Below, one piece after another: positions 1 to 5,943 of a DNA stretch of 10,966 bases. The stretch's first letter is position 1. Each line of letters begins with the position of its first letter. This stretch comes from Gammaproteobacteria bacterium (GTDB taxonomy: Bacteria > Pseudomonadota > Gammaproteobacteria > S012-40). The notes beneath the pieces were generated by a model, which was given only the letters and a program-made list of their open reading frames with translations, did not search any database and had not been told where the DNA came from. The stretch lies in contig JAOUPJ010000106.1 of NCBI GenBank assembly GCA_029879945.1, positions 1 to 10,966 on the forward strand, in the 5' to 3' direction. The position numbers and the translations under genes are program-made.

Positions 1-650
1 AGGCCATGGGTGTCTCTTTAGTGATTCATCCCAATAATCCCTACGTGCCCACCTCGCACGCCAATGTGCGCTTTTTCATTGCCGAGAAAGAAGGCGCTGA
101 TCCTATCTGGTGGTTCGGGGGCGGATTTGATTTAACGCCTTATTATGGTTTTGAAGAAGATGCAGCAAGCTGGCATCAAACGGCCAAAGCGGCCTGCGAT
201 CCGTTCGGTGAAGATGTCTATCCTCGTTACAAGAAATGGTGTGACGATTACTTTTTTCTCAAACACAGAAATGAGCCTCGCGGTGTAGGCGGTCTGTTTT
301 TCGATGACTTGAATGAAGGCGGTTTCGATCACTGTTTTTCTTTTATGCAGAGCGTAGGCGATAACTATATCGAGGCCTATGCACCCATCGTGGAAAAAAG
401 AAAAGACACCCCTTTCGGTGAGCGCGAGCGTGATTTTCAACTCTATCGACGGGGTCGATATGTGGAATTCAATCTGGTCTATGACCGAGGCACCCTGTTC
501 GGCTTGCAGTCGGGTGGACGCACCGAATCGATTCTTATGTCTTTGCCCCCGCTGGTGAAATGGCGCTACAACTGGCGCCCCGAGCCAGGCACCGCAGAAG
601 CGAAACTGTATGATGTCTTCCTCAAACCGCAGGACTGGGCCAGCAAATGA
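1..650 (+). CDS. hemF: Oxygen-dependent coproporphyrinogen III oxidase, 5'-truncated by the window edge
   Basis: Catalyses the aerobic oxidative decarboxylation of coproporphyrinogen III to protoporphyrinogen IX in cytoplasmic heme synthesis. The reading frame is open from the first base (complete codons from base 3), so the internal ATG at 6 is not the start. E. coli HemF is about 299 residues, so roughly the first 85-90 residues lie upstream. The visible 215 codons match the family almost throughout. Counting from the ATG at 6, the N-terminal block contains HPNNPYVPTSHANVR (8-22) and a WWFGGGFDLTP block (35-45). The coprogen-oxidase signature runs from K77 to D100, with KWCDDYF and HRNEPRGVGG. 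A GGRTES block lies near the C-terminus. The stop overlaps the next gene's start as ATGA, which implies translational coupling with the tetraheme lipoprotein. The identification is very secure. Confidence 0.97.
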   Translation, partial: AMGVSLVIHPNNPYVPTSHANVRFFIAEKEGADPIWWFGGGFDLTPYYGFEEDAASWHQTAKAACDPFGEDVYPRYKKWCDDYFFLKHRNEPRGVGGLFFDDLNEGGFDHCFSFMQSVGDNYIEAYAPIVEKRKDTPFGERERDFQLYRRGRYVEFNLVYDRGTLFGLQSGGRTESILMSLPPLVKWRYNWRPEPGTAEAKLYDVFLKPQDWASK

Positions 651-1957
651 AACGACTAGGCCAGTTTTTTCTCATATGTAGTGCTGTGGTGCTACTCGGC
701 TCCTGTGCCGGGCTCACCTCACTTACGGGCGGGAAGGTAACGCTGGTCTATTCGGGAAATCTGGACGGTGAGTTGGAACCCTGTGGTTGTAGCGAAGGGG
801 GAAACAAGGGCGGCATCCTCAGGCGTGCAACAAAGTTGGACGAGCTGCGCAGTAGTAAACCGGGGCTGGTACTCATTTCCACGGGTGGGCTACTGATAAG
901 TGATCTGCCTCAGGATAGCATCAAAAGTGAATTCATACTCTCAGGGCTGGCGACCTTGAACTATGACGCCATGGGTGTGCAATGGCGCGACCTGGCCTTT
1001 GGTGTGCCACTACTGGAAAACTCAGGAATCCCGTTTGTTGCCAGTAATTGGGACGAAGGGGAGTTCGAAACCAGTCAGCGTATCGCTCGATCTGGCGTGG
1101 AGATGGTCTATTTTCAATGGCTAGACCCAAAGTCAGACCCGCTCCGTAAGATGTCTGCCGTGAAGTCTCCCGTTGTGAATCGTCCGGAAGAATTGAAGCG
1201 CGCCTTGCAGTCTGAAAATGAAAGGGGGCGAGTCACTATTCTGGGCACGACCCTAACACTAAAAGAAGTTCAGAAGACCTTCGATCTGCAACATATCGAT
1301 ATTTTGCTGATCAAGAGTAAATATGAGCAGATCGGCGAGCCGCGCCAAATTGGAAAGACCTTGGTGTTGCAGCCAGGTTCAAGAGGGATGCGCCTGGGTG
1401 AATTGGATCTGATGGTATCGGCCCAGGGCGAGATAACGAAATGGGAGCATGCCGTACACGCGCTGCCGCCCACAGTGCAGGATTCAGAACGTCTGCGTCC
1501 CTGGTATGATGACTATAACGCCAAGCTTAAAGAAGACTACGCGAAGCGCGTCGAACTAAAAAAACAATTACAGACAGGGGAAAGTCCTTACGCGGGTTCG
1601 GATAGCTGTCAATCCTGTCATGCTAAAGAATATGCCAAGTGGTATGACACGCGCCACGCCGAAGCATTTTATGCATTGCAGGACGTGAATAAGGCCTTTG
1701 ACCCTAATTGCATTGGCTGCCATACAGTAGGATTCGAAAAAACGGGTGGCTTTATCGATCCAGCCATCACACCAAAATTATTACACGTACAGTGTGAGTC
1801 TTGCCACGGTGGTGCGGCAGACCACGTATCCAACCGGGGAGCGACTCCAGTCCAGAACAAGGACTGGAATCCTCAGCAGATGTGCGCCCAGTGCCATATA
1901 CAAAAGCATAGCCCTGACTTTGTATTTGAAAAATACTGGCCTTTAATAAGACACTAG
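647..1957 (+). CDS. Tetraheme cytochrome c554-like lipoprotein with degenerate 5'-nucleotidase/metallophosphatase-like N-terminus
   Basis: A 436-residue exported protein. Residues 1-20 form a lipoprotein signal ending in a lipobox (LLGSC, Cys20). Ala21 follows, not Asp, which favours the outer membrane. Residues 31-270 resemble the UshA/SoxB-type metallophosphatase fold: a first strand, VTLVYSGNLDGELEP, and a GGILRRAT helix. The expected metal ligands are absent: the usual N-D-x-H-G is replaced by SGNLDG, and the position of the G-N-H-E motif reads VQWRD. It carries an unusual PCGC motif (Cys46, Cys48). The C-terminal part has four CxxCH heme sites at Cys321-His325, Cys355-His359, Cys383-His387 and Cys413-His417. 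A W-x4-RHAEA block (332-340) is typical of the cytochrome c554 family (PF13435). A periplasmic electron-transfer role is inferred; the substrate is unknown. It is coupled to hemF by a 4-base overlap, and its stop overlaps that of the convergent cysH. Confidence 0.85.
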   Translation: MKRLGQFFLICSAVVLLGSCAGLTSLTGGKVTLVYSGNLDGELEPCGCSEGGNKGGILRRATKLDELRSSKPGLVLISTGGLLISDLPQDSIKSEFILSGLATLNYDAMGVQWRDLAFGVPLLENSGIPFVASNWDEGEFETSQRIARSGVEMVYFQWLDPKSDPLRKMSAVKSPVVNRPEELKRALQSENERGRVTILGTTLTLKEVQKTFDLQHIDILLIKSKYEQIGEPRQIGKTLVLQPGSRGMRLGELDLMVSAQGEITKWEHAVHALPPTVQDSERLRPWYDDYNAKLKEDYAKRVELKKQLQTGESPYAGSDSCQSCHAKEYAKWYDTRHAEAFYALQDVNKAFDPNCIGCHTVGFEKTGGFIDPAITPKLLHVQCESCHGGAADHVSNRGATPVQNKDWNPQQMCAQCHIQKHSPDFVFEKYWPLIRH

Positions 1958-2682
1958 TTAGTCGTAAGGCTTGCTGTTTCCTTGTTTGTCGCCTTTGCCA
2001 CGTTTGCGGGGCAATGCAATCCACATTCTTTACTATCGGGTTCTTCCCACCACCAACGGCCTGCGCGTACGCTTTCACCAATGGTGATAGCGCGAGTGCA
2101 GGGGGCGCAGCCTATGCTGGCATATCCTTCATCATAGAGCTCATTGTAAGGTATGTCGTTGTCGTAGATATAAGACCACACGTCTTGATTGCTCCAGTCG
2201 TGTAGGGGGCTGAATTTCATGAGTTTGAATTGCTCGTCCCATTGCATTTCCGGTAGTTCGGCACGGGTAATGGATTGTTGTGCCCGCAAGCCGGTTACCC
2301 AGGCCTTTTTGCCGCTTAGTGCGCGTTTTAAAGGCTCCACCTTGCGTATATGGCAGCAGCGTTTACGGATGTCTACATTCTCATAAAAGGCATTGTGTCC
2401 ATGGAGTAACACAAATTCTTCTATCTCTTCTGCTTTTGGATAGTAACTGCGAATGTTTACTTGATACTTTTCCTTTACCTTTTGGGCTAATTGATAGGTC
2501 TCTTCGGGTAAGCGGCCGGTATCGATTGTGAAAATTTCTATGTCGGGTACGTAGCGCTGTATCAGGTCGGTAACGACCATGTCTTCAATGCTGTAGCTTG
2601 TAGAAAACACGGCAGGGGTAAAGTCATCTGCGACAGCAATTAAAATGCGTATTGCGTCTTTAATTTTTTCTTCGTTTATCAT
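1954..2682 (-). CDS. cysH: Assimilatory adenylylsulfate (APS) reductase, 4Fe-4S type
   Basis: Cytoplasmic reduction of APS to sulfite plus AMP using thioredoxin. The product is 242 residues from the ATG at 2682. The frame stays open upstream to a TTG at 2709, but that overlaps the preceding stop, and only the ATG has a Shine-Dalgarno sequence (GAGGT). Seen in order: an ATP-PPi-type loop, FSTSYSIED (26-34); IDTGRLPEETY (53-63); VTGLRAQQSITR (129-140); RAGRWWWE; and a catalytic KECGLH with Cys220. The cluster cysteines are the CC pair 109-110 and Cys192/Cys195 in CAPC. These four cysteines mark the APS-using iron-sulfur form; E. coli-type PAPS reductase lacks them. By family knowledge no APS kinase is then required. 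It is the third gene of the operon, 13 bases after the sulfite reductase stop. Its stop overlaps the convergent cytochrome gene. Confidence 0.95.
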   Translation of the reverse strand: MINEEKIKDAIRILIAVADDFTPAVFSTSYSIEDMVVTDLIQRYVPDIEIFTIDTGRLPEETYQLAQKVKEKYQVNIRSYYPKAEEIEEFVLLHGHNAFYENVDIRKRCCHIRKVEPLKRALSGKKAWVTGLRAQQSITRAELPEMQWDEQFKLMKFSPLHDWSNQDVWSYIYDNDIPYNELYDEGYASIGCAPCTRAITIGESVRAGRWWWEEPDSKECGLHCPANVAKATNKETASLTTN

Positions 2683-2686
2683 AGCA

Positions 2687-2691
2687 ACCTC
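2687..2691 (-). promoter_or_regulatory. Shine-Dalgarno sequence deciding the cysH start
   Basis: On the minus strand GAGGT lies 4 bases before the ATG at 2682. It sits between the sulfite reductase stop (2698-2696) and that ATG. No such sequence precedes the alternative TTG at 2709. Confidence 0.7.
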
Positions 2692-2695
2692 ATGC

Positions 2696-5029
2696 TTAAG
2701 CGGTTTCAATTTGTGTGTTAATTTTTTCTGTCTTTACCAATTTAATGAGTATGGCTTGTGAGTTCTTATCCTTGTCTTCACTCAGTATCTGATAGCCGAT
2801 GGATTTGAGGCTGTCAGAAACAAGCACGGCATCGTCTTTTCCAGAAACTTTTACAATTGCGGGTTTGCCCATGGGGACAGCATTTAGTCCTTGTCTGGCC
2901 TTTATGTAGTGCATAGGGCAGCGGTAAGATGAAACATCAATTAAGTAATTCACATTGTTCTTTTTCTTCCGTTCGGCTTTGGCCTGCTTGAATTCAAGCT
3001 CCTTGTTGGTGGCGAGTTCTCCTGCTTCGTGTAGCCAGGGATCAAGCTCGTCTACCAGTGCGGCGTAGTCATTACGATCAAATTCGTTGTGTAAGGCTTG
3101 TGTTCTCTTGTTTAGATCAAGAAAACTGGAAACGATTTTTTTGCTGTTGGTGAATTGAATTTGCAATTGTTCCCTTAACACCAGTGGTGTGCTGCTCGTT
3201 TCTTCACCGACGGCAAATAGCAATCCTTTGGCGCCTAGGGTTAAACTATTTTCAATACACGCTACAGCCTCTTCAAAACTTGATCGTCTAAAAAAGGTGT
3301 CTCGATACTTTTGCTCATTTTTTATTTCAGCCAGAATCGCCGCCAATGTCTCCTGGGCAATGCCAGCACATTCGCCCCCTCCAAGTTGTAGTACGCGAAA
3401 ATCTTGTTCTTCCCCTACGTCTTTTAAAACATAAGGTAGATCGTCGGGAGTAACCACCGTGAGTTCGCTCAGTAGTTCAGTAAAAAAGGCCTGTCCTTTT
3501 CTGTGTACCCAAGTAGAAAAGTTCTCTTTCTCTGCGTGATCAGCTCGATAGGTTTCCTGTACCAACTTGATCGCCCGATTTATACGGGCAACGGGGATAT
3601 AGGGGCCTTTAATCGCAATTTGACCAGTTGCCAAACCATTTCCCCCTAAGTGGATTTGATAGTGGGGAACCAATTTTCCGTGTAGACGCTTTCCTTCGCC
3701 ATGCAGGCCGATGTCGCCCACATAAGGCTGAGCACAGCCGTTGTGGCATCCGCTAACGCGTACACGCAAATCCAGATCGCCGGTATTTATACGCTTGGAA
3801 ATCTCTCGTGAAGAGGTGATTCCCAGACGACAGGTCCAGGTACCGGGGCAGGAGACTACATCGTCTCCCGATTTAGGTAGTGAAAATTGATTAGCGACTA
3901 GGGCGTTTTTGAAGTTAGACATTTGGTCCTCCCTCACATTGTTAACGATCAGGTTTTGGTCCTGAGTGGCCTTGAGTTCATCCAAACCGAATTGATCCAT
4001 CACATTCACCAGTTTAAAAATTTGCTCCGCATTCAAGTCTCCTAGGGGAATCGATACCGGAACAGCGTATTGATTAGGCTGACGCTGCTTCGTAGTCTTT
4101 CGTGGCGCACCTAGATGTGAGTAAGACGTAGAGTCTGAGGAATCTCGTTTGAACCAAAAAATGGCTTGTTGCGATTTTTCTTTGAGCGCACTTTTAACGC
4201 GAGGAAACTCTTCTTGATACATGCGCCTTAGTTCCTCTTCGCCAAATCTGTCGACAAGAAATTTTATGCGTGATTTCGCCCGTTTTGTACGATCAGAATG
4301 ACGGTGATGCACTGTTATTAACGCTTCAATTCCAGCAAGCAAGTCTTCTTTAAGGAGGAAAGGCTCGATCACAATGGCGTCATGAGGTTTATGACCGAGC
4401 CCCCCACCGGCAAGCAACCGGAATCCATGCCCTTTCGCTACATCGTGGACTGCAACCACGGCAATATCATGAATACGGCCCTGGGCGCAGTCTTGTTCAC
4501 ATCCCGAAAAACTCATTTTGACTTTTCGCGGTAAGTGTTGAGTGAGTGGATGTCGTAGGAAATGGCGTGCTGTTTCATCAACCAGAGGCAAAACGTCGGT
4601 GTGTTCACTCGGGCACACGCCAGCCATAGGGCAGGCAGAAATATTTCTAACGGTATTTCCGCACGCTTCTCTCGTGGTTAGTCCTACCGCTGCCAGGCCT
4701 TCCAGTACGGCCGGCACGTCTTTGAGTGGAACAAAGTGCAACTGGATATCTTGTCGTGTTGTTATGCTGGCAATATCGGTGAGCGCATAGTGCTGATGGA
4801 GCTCCCCAATCCTTTTGAGTTGCGCACGAGTCAGTCGCCCAGCGGGCAACTTGATTCGAATCATGTATACATCGTCTTGTCGCTGACCATACACGCCATG
4901 CTGCAGGCGAAAAGCAGTGAACTCGTCTTCACTGACTTCGCCGCGTTGAAACTCATTGGTTTTTTCGCGAAAACGCACCAGTTCTTGTGAGCTGATCAGT
5001 GGGTTTTTAAATTGAACAGTTTGTTCCAT
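2696..5029 (-). CDS. Siroheme sulfite (nitrite/sulfite) reductase fused to a C-terminal TusA-like domain
   Basis: A 777-residue cytoplasmic hemoprotein expected to reduce sulfite to sulfide with six electrons; CysI-like proteins are about 550-570 residues. First half: ferredoxin-like half-domain (about 38-110) with TTRQDIQ (90-96), then GNTVRNISACP and the basic PRKVK (167-171), resembling siroheme-binding residues. Second half: half-domain at about 320-382, then the cluster motif Cys394-x5-Cys400 with SGCHNGC (Cys428, Cys432). The first half also carries C-x5-C (133/139) and C-x3-C (177/181), which E. coli CysI lacks. Residues 543-690 are a mostly helical segment starting LQLGGGECAG and ending lysine-rich. 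Residues 695-752 are TusA-like with the RCP motif at Cys704. AGG overlaps the transporter stop, 8 bases before the ATG. No CysJ-type flavoprotein is adjacent, so ferredoxin is a possible donor. Nitrite is an alternative substrate, but the cysH/cysB context favours sulfite. Confidence 0.88.
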   Translation of the reverse strand: MEQTVQFKNPLISSQELVRFREKTNEFQRGEVSEDEFTAFRLQHGVYGQRQDDVYMIRIKLPAGRLTRAQLKRIGELHQHYALTDIASITTRQDIQLHFVPLKDVPAVLEGLAAVGLTTREACGNTVRNISACPMAGVCPSEHTDVLPLVDETARHFLRHPLTQHLPRKVKMSFSGCEQDCAQGRIHDIAVVAVHDVAKGHGFRLLAGGGLGHKPHDAIVIEPFLLKEDLLAGIEALITVHHRHSDRTKRAKSRIKFLVDRFGEEELRRMYQEEFPRVKSALKEKSQQAIFWFKRDSSDSTSYSHLGAPRKTTKQRQPNQYAVPVSIPLGDLNAEQIFKLVNVMDQFGLDELKATQDQNLIVNNVREDQMSNFKNALVANQFSLPKSGDDVVSCPGTWTCRLGITSSREISKRINTGDLDLRVRVSGCHNGCAQPYVGDIGLHGEGKRLHGKLVPHYQIHLGGNGLATGQIAIKGPYIPVARINRAIKLVQETYRADHAEKENFSTWVHRKGQAFFTELLSELTVVTPDDLPYVLKDVGEEQDFRVLQLGGGECAGIAQETLAAILAEIKNEQKYRDTFFRRSSFEEAVACIENSLTLGAKGLLFAVGEETSSTPLVLREQLQIQFTNSKKIVSSFLDLNKRTQALHNEFDRNDYAALVDELDPWLHEAGELATNKELEFKQAKAERKKKNNVNYLIDVSSYRCPMHYIKARQGLNAVPMGKPAIVKVSGKDDAVLVSDSLKSIGYQILSEDKDKNSQAILIKLVKTEKINTQIETA

Positions 5030-5038
5030 CGTTTCGAC

Positions 5039-5791
5039 CTAAAAAATAAATTTGAAACCGAGTAGCGCTAATACGCTGCCTATGAGACGACGACTGAGTT
5101 CTTGTGAAATTTTTAGACCCAGACGACTACCCAGATAGATACCTGGAATAGAGCCCACTAAGAGGGCGGCCAAGAGGTTCAAGTCGACGCCACCCAACGA
5201 CCAGTGCCCCAAACCGGCCACAAGGGTAAGGGGGATGGCATGGGCCAGGTCCGTACCCACCAGTCGACTGGTTTGCATGGCGGGATACAGCAGGGTAAGT
5301 ACGGCCACGCCCAGGGCGCCTGCACCCACCGAAGAGAAAGTCACGAGTAGCCCTAATATGAATCCAGCAATCACGGTCAGTCTGTTACGTGTGTGATCGG
5401 AGAAATAGTTTTTGTTGGCTCTGGGTTTAAAAAGCAAAACCAGGGAAGTGAGCAGTAGCGCTACGCCCAGAAAGCTATTGATGATCTGGTTTAATTCTTC
5501 TTCTGCCAGGTGTAGTTCAGAAATAACAAAGAGGGCCAAGCCCGCCCCAGGCAGGCTGCCGGCCGCAAGTCGAAGAACCACGAGCCAGTCTATGGTCTTT
5601 TGTCTGGCATGGGCGAATACGCCCACGGATTTAGTGATTGCAGCAAAAAGCAGATCTGTGCCGACCGCAATCCAGGCGGGCACACCAAAGCCGTAGATCA
5701 AAGCGGGCGTCATAATGGCACCACCGCCTACACCGGTAATGCCCACCAGTAGACCAACAAAAAAACCTGTAAGCGTTATGATTAAATCCAT
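5039..5791 (-). CDS. TauE/SafE (TSUP) family anion transporter, probably sulfate or sulfite
   Basis: A 250-residue inner-membrane protein with about seven or eight hydrophobic segments and the family's internal duplication. The first repeat has GITGVGGGAIMTP near the N-terminus, followed by VGTDLLFA (43-50). The second has SVGAGALGVAVLTLLYP, then VGTDLAHA (178-185). A charged cytoplasmic stretch (KPRANKNYFSDHTRNR) divides the two. I chose the ATG at 5791. A frame extension to a TTG at 5818 would begin inside the hairpin upstream and adds nine residues unlike the family. The family moves sulfur-containing anions. Its place as first gene of an operon with sulfite reductase and APS reductase makes sulfate uptake, or sulfite handling, the best guess; the substrate cannot be read from sequence. 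The stop is 9 bases before the next ATG. Confidence 0.88.
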   Translation of the reverse strand: MDLIITLTGFFVGLLVGITGVGGGAIMTPALIYGFGVPAWIAVGTDLLFAAITKSVGVFAHARQKTIDWLVVLRLAAGSLPGAGLALFVISELHLAEEELNQIINSFLGVALLLTSLVLLFKPRANKNYFSDHTRNRLTVIAGFILGLLVTFSSVGAGALGVAVLTLLYPAMQTSRLVGTDLAHAIPLTLVAGLGHWSLGGVDLNLLAALLVGSIPGIYLGSRLGLKISQELSRRLIGSVLALLGFKFIF

Positions 5792-5810
5792 CTGTATACT
5801 CTGTGTTGAG

Positions 5811-5836
5811 AAAAACAACGCCCGTTTCCGGGCGTT
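5811..5836 (-). terminator. Intrinsic-terminator-like hairpin in the leader of the sulfur operon (possible attenuator)
   Basis: A perfect 8-bp stem on the minus strand, AACGCCCG (5836-5829) and CGGGCGTT (5824-5817), closes a GAAA tetraloop. It is followed by GTTTTTC (5816-5810). On the plus strand no T-run follows, so the signal reads leftward only. Its T-run ends 19 bases before the transporter ATG. The only upstream gene, cysB, points the other way, so this is not an ordinary gene-end terminator. It may attenuate the operon, end a short RNA, or block antisense transcription. Confidence 0.6.
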
Positions 5837-5843
5837 ACACGCC
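5831..5843 (-). other. Alternative hairpin competing with the leader terminator
   Basis: On the minus strand GGCGT (5843-5839), a GTA loop and ACGCC (5835-5831) form a 5-bp stem. The ACGCC arm is also the 5' arm of the 8-bp terminator stem, so the two structures exclude each other, as antiterminator and terminator do. The shorter stem would form first during transcription but is the weaker one. Only the pairing is seen; a regulatory role is inferred. Confidence 0.35.
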
Positions 5844-5872
5844 GAGTTGAGTTAGGGGTGCTTGGCATGTGC

Positions 5873-5901
5873 TTGCAAGAATAGGCAGTTTGATATATAA
5901 A
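5873..5901 (+). promoter_or_regulatory. Candidate sigma70 promoter of cysB
   Basis: TTGCAA at 5873-5878 (4 of 6 to the -35 consensus) and TATAAA at 5896-5901 (5 of 6 to the -10) are separated by 17 bases. The predicted start near 5908 gives a leader of about 36 bases. The 5886-5904 dyad covers the -10, which would suit autorepression, known for E. coli CysB. A perfect TATAAT at 5931-5936 is a competing candidate but lies only 7 bases before the ATG and has no -35 partner that I can find. Confidence 0.4.
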
Positions 5902-5917
5902 CTGAAATAATATTTCA
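5886..5917. promoter_or_regulatory. Two overlapping dyads, putative LysR-type (CysB) operator
   Basis: CAGTTT (5886-5891) and AAACTG (5899-5904) form a perfect 6-bp inverted repeat around 7 bases and contain a T-N11-A core (T5889, A5901), the usual LysR-type geometry. TGAAAT (5903-5908) and ATTTCA (5912-5917) form a second 6-bp dyad around AAT, sharing two bases with the first. They lie between cysB and the divergent sulfur operon, where a LysR regulator normally binds. AT-rich composition raises the chance of coincidence. Confidence 0.4.
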
Positions 5918-5943
5918 TTGTTTTTATATATATAATTTAGTAT

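Noticed and set aside
1767..2081. A 104-codon minus-strand frame spanning the cytochrome/cysH junction
   Set aside because: It overlaps two genes with strong motif support, and its translation shows no domain features.
5039..5818. A longer form of the TSUP transporter starting at TTG 5818
   Set aside because: The TTG lies in the 3' arm of the terminator-like hairpin, and the added residues do not resemble the family; the ATG at 5791 fits better.
5782..5868. A 28-codon minus-strand frame from an ATG at 5868, running through the hairpin and overlapping the transporter start, as a leader peptide
   Set aside because: It has no Shine-Dalgarno sequence and no run of cysteine or methionine codons (one Cys only), and its frame stays open further upstream into cysB antisense.
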